Source: CAZUMH01 sp964621645 (GTDB taxonomy: Bacteria; Zhuqueibacterota; QNDG01; JAGLOF01). From it: a stretch of DNA of 40,502 bases. The notes under the pieces are model-generated. The model was not told where the DNA came from and did no database searches. It saw only the letters and a program-made list of their open reading frames with translations. Positions 7,624 to 16,487 of the stretch are shown one piece after another. The translations under genes and the position numbers were made by a program. How positions within the stretch are numbered: position 1 is the stretch's first letter; each line of letters starts with the position of its first letter. The stretch covers positions 1 through 40,502 of the forward strand of contig CAZUMH010000020.1 in the NCBI GenBank assembly GCA_964621645.1, given 5' to 3'.

Positions 7624-9570
7624 TCATCGCAGCAGGAGTGCCTTAATGATCTCTCTCTTCCCGCCCGCTTCCAGCGAGAAGTAGTAGATGCCACTGGGCC
7701 ACTCATCTCCGTGAATCCGGATGGAATATTTACCGGCCGCTTTTACTTCGTCCAGGAGGACCTCAACCTGACGGCCCCGTACATCCAGGACTCGCAGTAC
7801 CGTCCGGCAGGGACGGTCCATTGAATACCGGATGGTGGTGGAACTGTTGAAGGGATTGGGATAATTCTGAGAGAGTGCGAAAGATGCGGGATTTGATGAC
7901 GGTTCGACGATCGTGGTGGATGAATTCAATCGGGCCCAGGAAACCATGCTCACCGGATCGCCCAGATCGTGCCGCAGTGAGAGGCGCAGCAGATAGTTGC
8001 CGGCAGACAGGCCGATCGTGTTCCAGACCGCCAGGGTGTCATCCAGTACCGGATCAGGAAAGAGCCCGCCGATCCCTTGCCAATCCCCGCCGTCTGACTC
8101 TTGAAACTCCAGGGTGTATCCCTGGAAGCTGATCGGGAGCTCCGGGCCCGAAAGAAGCCGGGCTGTGCCCAGTATGGGGATTGTGGATTCCGTCTCCCCC
8201 TCTACCCTGGGCAGAGCTGCCTCAAAGATCACCGACCCGCCATGCGCCCGGGGTTCGGCGGACCGTTGGGTATTCGCCAGAAATAAGATAGCATTTTCAT
8301 CCGTCTCGATCCTGGGACCCAGGAACGCCGACTCGGCTCCCACAAGCACTCCTTGATGGCGACCGATAACTTGAGAAGAGATCAGGGAACGGGTCACCAA
8401 TAAAAATGACTGATGGAAGGCAGCCAGGTAGCCCCCGCTGCCGTCGCAGATCGAGTTGTCGATATAGGCGCGCGAGCTGTCCTGGGCTAGAAGTTCGCCA
8501 AAAACCGAATTCGATACCGAAAGGCGGCAGCCGCCAGAAGGATAGAAGCTCCAGGTGTTGACCCCGCAGTCAACCAGCCGTAGATAACGGTCCGAGATGT
8601 TGACCACATCGTCGATGTGATAGCTGCCATTGGTCACATTGGCCACGGCCACGGAATCACTCCCGGTGACCATGAGACCCACGGTTCGGAGATCGGTGTT
8701 GCTGAAGGTCGCCTGGGATCCCGTTTCTGAAATTAATCCCCACATCAGGCCGGAGCAGCTGTCGATCTGGATCGAATAAGGGATGCCCTGGGCCTGGGCC
8801 GCCCCGGAGGGAAAGGCAAATCCGCGTACCAGTGAGTCTGAAGGCAAACTTGCCTCAACGTGGCTGGAATCCGGCAAGACTAGCCACACCAGGATAAGAT
8901 CACAGCCGCTGAGGTGAAGATTGTTCTCTCCGAAACAGAGGAACTCTCCCGGCATCTCCGTCCCCGAGACGTCAGCCGCGCTTTCTTCCAGGAGACCAAC
9001 CGTGATAAAACCGTCCGTGATGCGGCCGTTCCGCAGGGTGTAGCGGCTCCGGCCCGCCAGACCCAGACTCCAGCTATCGCCGCTGGAATAGAAATTAACC
9101 TGGTTGAGAGAGAGCGATCCGTCTTCAATGACCACGGCCGTGTGCTCATACATATATTTCTGGACAATGGTGAAATCGCTTTCCTCTATCTCGATGCGGC
9201 CCTCCCCGTGAACCATGATATCTCCGTCCAGACGGAAATCAGCATTCTGGATGCGCAGCACTCCCCGGTTGAGAACCAGTATATCGCCGGAGAGGGAATA
9301 CTCTCCGCTGATGTTCACCATCTCGTCCGGATCGGTCAGGCCGACCACGAGCCCGTAGTCCGCGGAGGAATTATATGCGGAAGCGGCTCTCATCCGACTT
9401 AGACGGGGGAGGATGAGTCCGGTCCCTGCGTGACCGGGAAGGGAGATCGTTTGAGCGAAGGCTGAGGAAAGAAAAAAAGGAAGGATGGACACAAGCTGGA
9501 GAATGCGCTTATACCATCTGCGACTCTTCAGCAGGAGTTCCCCTTCTGCGGGATGCTTCCGCGTCGTCAA
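7624..9570 (-). CDS. Type IX secretion cargo with probable parallel beta-helix region
   Basis: Product of 648 residues. The only well-placed start is TTG at 9570, behind GGAGGAGGAGGG; an N-terminal basic stretch and hydrophobic segment (LQLVSILPFFLSSAFA, ending near residue 39) form the signal peptide. Residues about 80-420 contain many short repeating strands (DFRLDGDIMVHGEGRIEIEE, VVIEDGSLSLNQVNFYSSGD) typical of right-handed beta-helix proteins. The last 90 residues (559-648) form a sorting domain: QNYPNPFNSSTTIRYSM, VLRVLDVRGRQVEVL, WPSGIYYFSLEAG, ending KALLLR. In Bacteroidota-type systems this domain directs passage across the outer membrane and surface attachment. No catalytic motif recognised. 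It lies downstream of gcvPA on the same strand but is probably functionally unrelated. Confidence 0.85.
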   Translation of the reverse strand: MTTRKHPAEGELLLKSRRWYKRILQLVSILPFFLSSAFAQTISLPGHAGTGLILPRLSRMRAASAYNSSADYGLVVGLTDPDEMVNISGEYSLSGDILVLNRGVLRIQNADFRLDGDIMVHGEGRIEIEESDFTIVQKYMYEHTAVVIEDGSLSLNQVNFYSSGDSWSLGLAGRSRYTLRNGRITDGFITVGLLEESAADVSGTEMPGEFLCFGENNLHLSGCDLILVWLVLPDSSHVEASLPSDSLVRGFAFPSGAAQAQGIPYSIQIDSCSGLMWGLISETGSQATFSNTDLRTVGLMVTGSDSVAVANVTNGSYHIDDVVNISDRYLRLVDCGVNTWSFYPSGGCRLSVSNSVFGELLAQDSSRAYIDNSICDGSGGYLAAFHQSFLLVTRSLISSQVIGRHQGVLVGAESAFLGPRIETDENAILFLANTQRSAEPRAHGGSVIFEAALPRVEGETESTIPILGTARLLSGPELPISFQGYTLEFQESDGGDWQGIGGLFPDPVLDDTLAVWNTIGLSAGNYLLRLSLRHDLGDPVSMVSWARLNSSTTIVEPSSNPASFALSQNYPNPFNSSTTIRYSMDRPCRTVLRVLDVRGRQVEVLLDEVKAAGKYSIRIHGDEWPSGIYYFSLEAGGKREIIKALLLR

Positions 9571-9605
9571 GACCCTCCTCCTCTTTCGGGTGCCGGGGAT
9601 GGAAA

Positions 9606-9637
9606 CGGCCGCTCATCCCAAGCGGGGCGGGCGGCCG
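9606..9637 (-). terminator. Possible terminator between gcvPA and the type IX cargo gene
   Basis: A 7-bp GC stem (CGGCCGC with GCGGCCG) with a long loop is followed by only three T on the minus strand. It lies 23 bp past the gcvPA stop. The T tract is poor, so termination may be partial. Confidence 0.3.
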
Positions 9638-9660
9638 CGTCGTAACAATTTCAGGTGGAT

Positions 9661-11004
9661 CTATTTTATTGCGGCAGCAAAGGCCTGGGCGTACCGGTCC
9701 ATCTCTTCTTTGGTTCTCTTTTCCGTCACTGCGACCAGGAGCCCGTTTTTGATCCCATAATCGAAACGATTCAAATCGATCCCTGCGAAGATCTTTTCCT
9801 CCTCCAGGAATTTGATGATCTTGGCGGGTGGAACCGTACACTCGAGAGCAAACTCCTTGAAGAAGGGAGCTTCGAACATGAGAGACACCCCCTTGATCGC
9901 GGTCAGTTTATCGGCCAGGTAGTGCGCCTTTTGCAGGGACTGGTTCGCTACCGTCGCTACTCCTTCCCCGCCCATAAGAGCCAGGTAAACCGTTGAGGCC
10001 AGAGCGCAGAGCTGCTCGTTGGTGCAGATAGAAGAGGTGGCCTTGTCCCGGCGGATATGCTGTTCCCGGGTCTGCAGCGTCAGGACGAAACCGCGCTCTC
10101 CTCTCCTGTCCACCGTAACACCCACGAGCCGGCCGGGCAGCTTCCGGATCAGGTCCTGTTTTACTGCAAAAATGCCGACATAGGGCCCGCCCAGATTCAG
10201 CTGGTTTCCCAGACCCTGCCCTTCACCCGTGGCAACATCGGCATTGTAGGATCCGGGAGGAGCCAGCACTCCCAGGGAGATCGGATCGACTGACACCACA
10301 AAGAGACCGCCCGCCGCGTGGGTGATTTTCTCCATTTCGTGAACTTCTTCCAAAGTGCCAAAGAAATTTGGATGCTGAATCAGCACGCCGGCGGTGGTAT
10401 CGCCGGCCAATTCTTTGAGCTGCTCCAGATCGGTCCGGCCGTTTTTCATGCGGATCTCTTTGACCATGACACCGCTGCGATGGCAGTAGGTTTTCACAAC
10501 CTGTCGGTAGAAGGGATGTACCGTCTGGGAGAGAAGCACCTCTTCTCTGCGTGTATGATTATTGGCCAGAAGGGCCGCTTCGGCCAGGGCGCTGCCGCCG
10601 TCATACATGGAGGCATTTGCGACATCCATACCGGTGAGATGAGCGATCATGCTTTGGTATTCGTAAATCGCCTGCAGATTTCCCTGTGATACTTCGGGCT
10701 GATAGGGTGTATAGGAAGTATAAAATTCTGAGCGGGAAATGATGTGACCCACGGCGGCCGGAACAAAGTGATCATAGGCGCCGCCTCCCAGGAAGCAGCT
10801 GTAGGCATCGACGCTTTTGTTCCTGGCGGCCATCTCTTTCAGCAGCCGCGTCACCTCCAGTTCCGAGAGAGGTCGGGGCAGATTGAGCTCACCGCTGAAG
10901 CGGGCCTCCGCCGGTATGGCCTCAAGGAGTTCCTCGAATGAAGAGACTCCTATGGTCTTTAACATCTCTTTTCTATTCTCTTCCGTGGTTGGAATATAGG
11001 GCAT
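9661..11004 (-). CDS. gcvPA: Glycine dehydrogenase (decarboxylating) subunit 1, P protein alpha
   Basis: 447 residues, the usual length for the N-terminal half of a split glycine-cleavage P protein. With subunit 2 it decarboxylates glycine and passes the aminomethyl group to lipoyl-GcvH in the cytoplasm. Recognisable family segments are the N-terminal MPYIPTTEENRKEML, CFLGGGAYDHFVPAAV, YTPYQPEVSQGNLQAIYEYQ, GMDVANASMYDGGSALAEA and LQTREQHIRRDKATSSICT. The PLP-binding lysine belongs to subunit 2, which is not in the window, nor is gcvT. ATG 11004 is preceded by GGAG with a 7-nt spacer, and a consensus promoter lies just upstream, so it is transcribed separately from the symporter/methyltransferase pair. 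Confidence 0.95.
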   Translation of the reverse strand: MPYIPTTEENRKEMLKTIGVSSFEELLEAIPAEARFSGELNLPRPLSELEVTRLLKEMAARNKSVDAYSCFLGGGAYDHFVPAAVGHIISRSEFYTSYTPYQPEVSQGNLQAIYEYQSMIAHLTGMDVANASMYDGGSALAEAALLANNHTRREEVLLSQTVHPFYRQVVKTYCHRSGVMVKEIRMKNGRTDLEQLKELAGDTTAGVLIQHPNFFGTLEEVHEMEKITHAAGGLFVVSVDPISLGVLAPPGSYNADVATGEGQGLGNQLNLGGPYVGIFAVKQDLIRKLPGRLVGVTVDRRGERGFVLTLQTREQHIRRDKATSSICTNEQLCALASTVYLALMGGEGVATVANQSLQKAHYLADKLTAIKGVSLMFEAPFFKEFALECTVPPAKIIKFLEEEKIFAGIDLNRFDYGIKNGLLVAVTEKRTKEEMDRYAQAFAAAIK

Positions 11005-11059
11005 GCAGCAACTCCTTCATTAATCCCATTCAATCTGATCAGTATCAAGTCAGGATATT

Positions 11060-11088
11060 AATATAGAGAATGTTTTTCACCATGTCAA
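11060..11088 (-). promoter_or_regulatory. Sigma70-type promoter for gcvPA
   Basis: TTGACA (11088-11083), 17 bp, TATATT (11065-11060) on the minus strand; start expected about 50 bp upstream of the gcvPA ATG. No glycine riboswitch-like structure is visible in the short leader. Confidence 0.8.
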
Positions 11089-11161
11089 TCACTAAGCTGT
11101 TCTGATTAAGGCGGAATTATCCGGTCCCTCAGGCTCAGTTGCCCTCAGGCCCGGACAGGAC

Positions 11162-11953
11162 TCAATCCGTCCTCCTCAGCAGGTAGATGCAGATAGCCCC
11201 GCTCACGGCCGCGTTAAGCGATTCAGCCTGCCGCCGCCGGATGGAAATGTATATCCGTTTATCCGCCAGCTGCAGCAGTGCGGGAGAAATCCCCCGGGCC
11301 TCGTTTCCAATCGCCAGAACGGTGCTTTCTTCTCTCTGCAGATCCTCCGGTCTCTTGTCACCCCGCAGATCCAGGGCGCAAAGAGTAAAGGGATGCCCCT
11401 TAAGGCGGCGAGCCAGCTCAAGATAATCGGGTGTCCTGCGCAGCCAGAGAGAAAGAATGCTCCCGGCAGTCGCCTGCACCGTCTTAGGTCCGAAAGGATC
11501 GGCGCAGCCGGGGGAGAGAATCGCTCCCGTGAATCCGAATGCGGCTGCTGATCGCAGCAGGGTTCCCACGTTTCCCGGATCCTGGACATCTTCCAGCAGA
11601 AGAATGTTCCCTGTGTTCCGGGAAGGCAGGGTATTTGTGTATACATCAGCGGGAATACGGACTACGGCGGCCACCCCCGTCGGTGTCGTCCGGCTGCTGA
11701 TTGAACGGAACTGTTTCTCCGTGAGCCGGCGCGTGGGTCCCGACCAATTCACCTGTATCTCTTCAGAGATCAGCACTTCCAGAACGTCGGCCCCGGCATA
11801 GTCCAGAATATAACCGGCGGCCCGTTCTCCTTCCACCAGGAAACAGCCGCTCATTTCACGTCCCTTCCGGGTGGCTAATTCACGATACCATGTTATCGGC
11901 TTCAACCCCACCTGTATCCCTTCCCTTAAACATCCGGCTGTCTGAGAAATCAT
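11162..11953 (-). CDS. TrmH/SpoU-family RNA 2'-O-methyltransferase
   Basis: About 263 residues from ATG 11953. This start lies one base after the symporter stop and behind GGGAG, making the two genes coupled; upstream in-frame codons would overlap the symporter. The N-terminal part (about 20-95) is a SpoU substrate-binding-like domain (REMSGCFLVEGERAAGYI). The SPOUT catalytic domain shows motif 1 DVQDPGNVGTLLRSAAAFGF (Asn and Arg conserved), motif 2 VLAIGNEARGIS and motif 3 ESLNAAVSGAICIYLL. It uses SAM to methylate a ribose in rRNA or tRNA; the exact target cannot be read from the sequence. Confidence 0.92.
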   Translation of the reverse strand: MISQTAGCLREGIQVGLKPITWYRELATRKGREMSGCFLVEGERAAGYILDYAGADVLEVLISEEIQVNWSGPTRRLTEKQFRSISSRTTPTGVAAVVRIPADVYTNTLPSRNTGNILLLEDVQDPGNVGTLLRSAAAFGFTGAILSPGCADPFGPKTVQATAGSILSLWLRRTPDYLELARRLKGHPFTLCALDLRGDKRPEDLQREESTVLAIGNEARGISPALLQLADKRIYISIRRRQAESLNAAVSGAICIYLLRRTD

Positions 11954-11954
11954 C

Positions 11955-13481
11955 CTACTCCCGAACGGGAGGTGATGGATCGGCTCTGCGGACAAAGTAC
12001 CGTTCGATAAGCCCGTTCAACAGGATAAAAATCAAGAGAACCAGCGCCCACTGCGCCACACAGGTCATAATTGAGAAGGAGGAAAAAGGATTCCACCACT
12101 GATCCGTCTGGGCCGAGAGGGCCAGCCACCAGACCAGAAGCGCCGTGGCCGCAAAGGGGACAAGATAGCGCATGATCCATTCCCACCAGATACCGAGATT
12201 CCAGTCGTTGGGATCGGCGAGGATCTCCTCCCGGCGCATCTTGCTCAGGCCCATCTTGATGAGCGTAAACGCGATAAACGCCCCTGAGAGGATAAGGGCC
12301 ACTCCCCAGACAAAATCCTGATTGCTTAGGAAATTCAAATTCCTGGCTGCGGGGATCCCCAGGAGATATACCGCAGCGGCCACGATAGCGATGGCCCGGG
12401 AACGCTTCAATCCGGCGTCGACCAGGACACGGGTGGGGAGTTCCAGCATGGCGATAAGGGAGGAAAAGCCGGCAAACATCAATCCCAGGAAGAAGAGCAC
12501 TGCCAGTGGATGCCCCAGAAACATGCGGGCGAATAGCTGCGGCATCCAGATAAAGGTCAATCCTGTCGAGGCGGGGCCCGATGTTTTCATGATCTCCAGC
12601 ACCTGCTGTTTACTCATTCCCATCTCGGCCTGGAGGATAGCGAAGACGGTGCTGAAAATCATCAGAGCTGCCAGAATGGAGACAGTATTGTTTCCGATCC
12701 CGGTGGTGAAGGCATTTTTCACGGCTCCGTGTTCCCGCCGCATATACGCGGCATACGTCATAAACAGCCCCCAGCCGGCACCGGTATCCCAGGCGTTCTG
12801 GGTCAGGGCCTCCAGCCATATCCTGGGCCGGGCCAGCTGCCCCAGCTGTGGTGTGAAAAGATAGGAAATACCGGACCAGGCTCCCGGGAGGGTGACAGCA
12901 CGGACGACGGAAAGAAGCACGATTACAAGAAGGGTGGGGATGAGAATCTTGTTGACCCGTTCTATGGAAGAAACGCCTTTCCATATGGCCCAGACGCCGA
13001 ATCCCATGGCCAGTGCATGAAAGAGCAGGGGCCAGCCGCTGCTCTGGAACTGATTCCACATGGCCATAGAGGCCTCCGTCGTCTGAGGCAGCGGATGGGA
13101 GAGCATCTGAATAAAATAGAAGATGCACCAGCCGACGATTACGCAGTAGAAAAAACTGATAGCAGTCGATACAAAAGCGATAAAGGCGCCCATCCAGGAA
13201 TACCTGCTTCCTGCCGCACATGCGATGGTTCCCACAACACTCCTTCGATGTTTGCGTCCCAGGGCGTATTCGGCAATGATGAGGGGAATACTCCAGGCAA
13301 AGAGAAAAATGATCCAGGCGATGAGCAGTGCACCGGCACCCTGGTCTCCGCCGTTCTGGGCGGCAATGCGGGGGAAACGCCAGATATTACCCGTGCCCAC
13401 TGCGATTCCCAGAGCGCTGAGCAACAGTCCAAGCCGGGTGTTGAAGCGTTGATTCACACTCCCGTCTAGCTGAGTTGCCAT
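11955..13481 (-). CDS. Sodium-dependent transporter, neurotransmitter:sodium symporter (SNF/LeuT) family
   Basis: 508 residues, about 12 hydrophobic segments, inner-membrane protein. The N-terminal signature RLGLLLSALGIAVGTGNIWR, with an unwound TM1 GxGNIWRFP motif, is characteristic of LeuT-type Na+-coupled amino acid carriers. ATG 13481 follows AGGAGG. It is transcribed with the downstream methyltransferase (one base between stop and next ATG). It lies between gcvH and gcvPA, so an amino acid such as glycine or alanine is a reasonable but unproven substrate. No riboswitch is visible in the 100-bp leader, which contains only the gcvH terminator. Confidence 0.92.
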   Translation of the reverse strand: MATQLDGSVNQRFNTRLGLLLSALGIAVGTGNIWRFPRIAAQNGGDQGAGALLIAWIIFLFAWSIPLIIAEYALGRKHRRSVVGTIACAAGSRYSWMGAFIAFVSTAISFFYCVIVGWCIFYFIQMLSHPLPQTTEASMAMWNQFQSSGWPLLFHALAMGFGVWAIWKGVSSIERVNKILIPTLLVIVLLSVVRAVTLPGAWSGISYLFTPQLGQLARPRIWLEALTQNAWDTGAGWGLFMTYAAYMRREHGAVKNAFTTGIGNNTVSILAALMIFSTVFAILQAEMGMSKQQVLEIMKTSGPASTGLTFIWMPQLFARMFLGHPLAVLFFLGLMFAGFSSLIAMLELPTRVLVDAGLKRSRAIAIVAAAVYLLGIPAARNLNFLSNQDFVWGVALILSGAFIAFTLIKMGLSKMRREEILADPNDWNLGIWWEWIMRYLVPFAATALLVWWLALSAQTDQWWNPFSSFSIMTCVAQWALVLLIFILLNGLIERYFVRRADPSPPVRE

Positions 13482-13540
13482 GCGAACCTCCTGTGGGGAT
13501 GAGCTTTATTGAAAGGGAAAGTTACTGCCGAAAGGCAAAG

Positions 13541-13574
13541 AAAAACGGCCCCGGCAGTACCCCGGGGCCGTTTT
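13541..13574 (-). terminator. Rho-independent terminator after gcvH
   Basis: Stem ACGGCCCCGG with CCGGGGCCGT (7-nt loop), flanked by A and T runs on both sides, so it can work in both directions; on the minus strand it is followed by TTTTT. It ends the efp-accB-accC-gcvH transcript. Confidence 0.9.
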
Positions 13575-13583
13575 GCGGCATAG

Positions 13584-13961
13584 TTATCCAACCATTTCTT
13601 TATACTTATCAGATGACAGCAGCTTGTCTTTTTCGGCCGGATCCGCAATGTTGATCTTGAGTATCCATCCGGCCTGGTATGGTTCTTTATTGACAAGCTG
13701 CGGATCCCCGTCCAGTTCACTGTTCACTGCCGTCACCTCTCCGGACAGAGGTGCGTAAAGGTCAGACACCGCTTTCACGGCTTCAATGCTGGCACAGGGC
13801 TCAAACTGCTTGGTACTGTCGCCAACAGCCGGCAGCTCAATAAAAACGATATCACCCAATTCACCCTGAGCGTAATCTGAAATTCCCACTGTTGCCGTGT
13901 CACCTTCGATTTTCACCCATTCATGATCCTTGGTGTAAAGCAAATCTTGCGGTATGTTCAT
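13584..13961 (-). CDS. gcvH: Glycine cleavage system H protein
   Basis: 125 residues, normal family length, from ATG 13961 (AGGTG six bases upstream; GTG at 13970 is an alternative). H protein carries lipoate and shuttles the aminomethyl group between P, T and L proteins. The lipoylation motif SIEAVKAVSDLYAPLSGEV places the modified lysine near residue 63. The family segments TKDHEWVKIEGDTATVGIS and YAQGELGDIVFIELP are intact. It follows accC by 56 bp with no terminator between, so it is probably the last gene of the efp-accB-accC operon rather than part of a gcv operon. Confidence 0.96.
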   Translation of the reverse strand: MNIPQDLLYTKDHEWVKIEGDTATVGISDYAQGELGDIVFIELPAVGDSTKQFEPCASIEAVKAVSDLYAPLSGEVTAVNSELDGDPQLVNKEPYQAGWILKINIADPAEKDKLLSSDKYKEMVG

Positions 13962-14017
13962 CGTCGTCACCTTTCCTTATCTAAATCAGATTGATCCGGT
14001 TTGGGAGCTCCTCCGGT

Positions 14018-15382
14018 TTAATTTTCTAATTCTTCTTCTGGTTTAAGTTTGAACGTCTCTAAAAAGGTTGTGTCGAAATTGCCCGCCACAAAATCCGGGT
14101 GGATCAACAGCTGCTTGTGAAAGGGGATGGTCGTCACCACACCTTCGATAATAAATTCCTCCAAAGCCCGGGTCATCTGGTTTAAGGCTTCTTCCCGGTC
14201 GTACCCATGGGAGATGATTTTCGCCAGGAGCGAATCGTAATATGGGGGAATACGATACAGTGCATACGCGTGCGTATCCACCCTGATGCCGAACCCTCCG
14301 GGCACATGGAAACTGGTTATCAGCCCCGGCATGGGGCGAAAATCCTTGAAGGCATCCTCAGCATTAATGCGGCACTCAATGGCGTGCCCCTTCGGTTCGA
14401 GGCTGGCATGAGATTCACCCAGTTTACCGCCGGCCGCCACCCGGATCTGTTCTTTCAGAAGATCTACTCCATATACCATTTCCGTAACCGGATGCTCGAC
14501 CTGTATGCGAGTGTTCATTTCCATAAAGAAAAAATCACCATTTTCATCCAGAAGAAACTCGATGGTCCCGGCGCTTTTGTAGCCCACCGATTTGGCGCCT
14601 GAGATGGCGGCTTTTACCATCTTTTTACGGAGAGCTCCGTTTACCACCGGAGAGGGGGATTCCTCGATCAGTTTCTGATGTTTCCGCTGGATGGAACATT
14701 CCCGTTCACCCAGAGCTATCACCTCCCCATGTCCGTCCCCCAGAAGCTGCACTTCAATGTGACGAGGTTTTTCAAAATATCGTTCCATATAGAGAGTCGG
14801 ATTGCCGAAGGCGGCTTCCGCTTCCGTCTGGGCCATGGAAAAAGCGGACTTCAGTGCTTTCTCATCCCGGACAATACGCATCCCGCGGCCTCCGCCCCCG
14901 GCCGCAGCCTTGATAATGACAGGAAAACCGATATGCTTGGCCAGGGTCCGGGCTTCTTCCACGCTGCCAACGCCTCCCTCACTTCCGGGAATTATGGGCA
15001 CACCCGCTTTCTTCATGACATTCTTTGCATATATTTTATCGCCCATGTTGGAGATCATCTCGGAAGTCGGCCCGACAAAGGTGATGCCGGATGATTCACA
15101 CATATCAGCGAAATTAGCATTTTCCGCTAAAAATCCATACCCGGGATGGATGCCGTCAGCATTGGTAATCTCACAGGCACTGATGAGACGGGGCATATTC
15201 AGGTAGCTTTGAGCCGGTGCCGGAGGTCCTATGCAGACCGCTTCATCAGCAAACCTGACGTGCAGGCTGTCACGGTCCGCTTCGGAAAAGACGGCCACAG
15301 TATCTATGCCCAGTTCCCGACAGGCACGAATGATACGCAGCGCTATCTCTCCCCGATTGGCTACTAATATTTTACGTATCAC
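14018..15382 (-). CDS. accC: Biotin carboxylase subunit of acetyl-CoA carboxylase
   Basis: 454 residues, typical length. Catalyses ATP-dependent carboxylation of biotin on BCCP, the first step towards malonyl-CoA. ATP-grasp features are intact: the glycine-rich loop KAAAGGGGRGMRIV, ERECSIQRKHQKLIEESPSP, and the metal/bicarbonate region FFFMEMNTRIQVEHPVTE. The N-terminus is the canonical IRKILVANRGEIALRIIRA. The start is GTG 15382, nine bases after accB, with AGGA about 8 nt upstream. Confidence 0.97.
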   Translation of the reverse strand: MIRKILVANRGEIALRIIRACRELGIDTVAVFSEADRDSLHVRFADEAVCIGPPAPAQSYLNMPRLISACEITNADGIHPGYGFLAENANFADMCESSGITFVGPTSEMISNMGDKIYAKNVMKKAGVPIIPGSEGGVGSVEEARTLAKHIGFPVIIKAAAGGGGRGMRIVRDEKALKSAFSMAQTEAEAAFGNPTLYMERYFEKPRHIEVQLLGDGHGEVIALGERECSIQRKHQKLIEESPSPVVNGALRKKMVKAAISGAKSVGYKSAGTIEFLLDENGDFFFMEMNTRIQVEHPVTEMVYGVDLLKEQIRVAAGGKLGESHASLEPKGHAIECRINAEDAFKDFRPMPGLITSFHVPGGFGIRVDTHAYALYRIPPYYDSLLAKIISHGYDREEALNQMTRALEEFIIEGVVTTIPFHKQLLIHPDFVAGNFDTTFLETFKLKPEEELEN

Positions 15383-15391
15383 CTGAAAGTC

Positions 15392-15838
15392 CTATGCTTT
15401 CTCCACGAGAAACAGCGGTTGGTTGTATTCGATCGGTTGGGCGTTTTCCGGAAAAACCTTAATGATCTTACCCGAAATTTCAGCTTCTATCTCATTCATC
15501 AGCTTCATCGCCTCAATTATGCAAAGAACCTGGCCCGGTTTAATTTCATCACCCACCTTTACATAAGAGTCGGCATCCGGGGCCGGTGCACGGTAAAAAG
15601 TGCCCACCATTGGCGAGCAGATCTCAATAAAATTATCCCTGCCCTTCTCTACTGTCTGCGGTTGAGGCGCAGAGACCGGTGCTGCCGGCGGCATTACCGG
15701 GGCAGGCTGGGCGGATATAGCGACGGTATTCGATCCTTTCCTGATCCGCACCTGTACATCATCCTGCTTCACTTCAAGTTCTTCGATACCGCTCTCTTCC
15801 ACGAGTTTGATCAGCTTTTTAATCTCTGTCAAATTCAT
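15392..15838 (-). CDS. accB: Biotin carboxyl carrier protein of acetyl-CoA carboxylase
   Basis: 148 residues. An N-terminal helical segment (NLTEIKKLIKLVEESGIEEL) is followed by a Pro/Ala-rich flexible linker (about 44-68) and a biotinyl domain whose motif CIIEAMKLMNEIEAEISG holds the biotinylated lysine. ATG 15838 follows GGGAGAGCAAT. It lies 21 bp after efp and 9 bp before accC; efp-accB-accC is a widespread bacterial arrangement. Confidence 0.97.
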   Translation of the reverse strand: MNLTEIKKLIKLVEESGIEELEVKQDDVQVRIRKGSNTVAISAQPAPVMPPAAPVSAPQPQTVEKGRDNFIEICSPMVGTFYRAPAPDADSYVKVGDEIKPGQVLCIIEAMKLMNEIEAEISGKIIKVFPENAQPIEYNQPLFLVEKA

Positions 15839-15859
15839 ATTGCTCTCCCTTGAGAACTG

Positions 15860-16420
15860 CTACTTGACTCTCTCGACATACTCCCCCGTCCGTGTATCCA
15901 CCTTTACTTTATCTCCTTCTTCCAAAAAGAGCGGAACCTGAACAACAGCCCCGGATTCAAGCGTCGCTGGCTTGGAGCCTCCGGAAGCCGTATCTCCCCG
16001 CACTCCCGGATCCGTTTTTTCAATGATCATTTCCACGAAAATAGGCAGCTGCACGCTGATAGGTTGAGCTCCATGGAAAAGCAGCTCGATGTCCATACCG
16101 TCTTTTAAATACAGTTTCTCTTCTCCGACTACCTGTTCTGAAACGGTCACCTGCTCATAGGTGGTCTGATCCATAAACACAAATTCTGATTCACTTCTGT
16201 AGAGAAACTGAAAGGGTTTCTGCTCAAGACGAACATCATTAACCTTTTCTCCAGAACGGTAGGTTTTTTCCAGGACCGCCCCTGTTTTTACATTTTTTAA
16301 TCTGGTGCGTACGAAGGCACCACCCTTCCCGGGCTTTACATGCTGGAAATCTACTATCGTGAACAGATCACCATTGATTTCAAGGACCAGCCCTTTTCTG
16401 AATTCAGAAGTGGACGCCAT
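15860..16420 (-). CDS. efp: Translation elongation factor P
   Basis: 186 residues, normal EF-P length with KOW-like, middle OB and C-terminal OB domains. It enters the ribosomal E site to relieve stalling at polyproline stretches. The tip loop reads KPGKGGAF, with a lysine at residue 32 in the position modified by EpmA/EpmB in E. coli; no modification gene is in the window. The C-terminus VDTRTGEYVERVK is canonical. First gene of the efp-accB-accC(-gcvH) unit, behind a consensus promoter. Confidence 0.96.
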   Translation of the reverse strand: MASTSEFRKGLVLEINGDLFTIVDFQHVKPGKGGAFVRTRLKNVKTGAVLEKTYRSGEKVNDVRLEQKPFQFLYRSESEFVFMDQTTYEQVTVSEQVVGEEKLYLKDGMDIELLFHGAQPISVQLPIFVEMIIEKTDPGVRGDTASGGSKPATLESGAVVQVPLFLEEGDKVKVDTRTGEYVERVK

Positions 16421-16458
16421 ATAAGTCTAACTCCAAATTTTTCTATATTTGAAATTAC

Positions 16459-16487
16459 AATATAATTGTTTCAAAGGACTTTGTCAA
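16459..16487 (-). promoter_or_regulatory. Sigma70-type promoter of the efp-accBC operon
   Basis: TTGACA (16487-16482), exactly 17 bp, TATATT (16464-16459) on the minus strand, giving a leader of roughly 30 nt before the efp ATG. It has the same two hexamers and spacing as the gcvPA promoter. Confidence 0.85.

Noticed and set aside
11005..11161. Glycine riboswitch upstream of gcvPA
   Set aside because: The leader is only about 50 nt after the predicted start, and no tandem glycine aptamer-like structure is visible here or upstream of gcvH or the symporter.
12729..13469. 246-codon open frame on the plus strand
   Set aside because: Antisense to the sodium symporter, whose LeuT-type motifs and membrane segments are clear; the antisense product is low-complexity Gly/Pro-rich.
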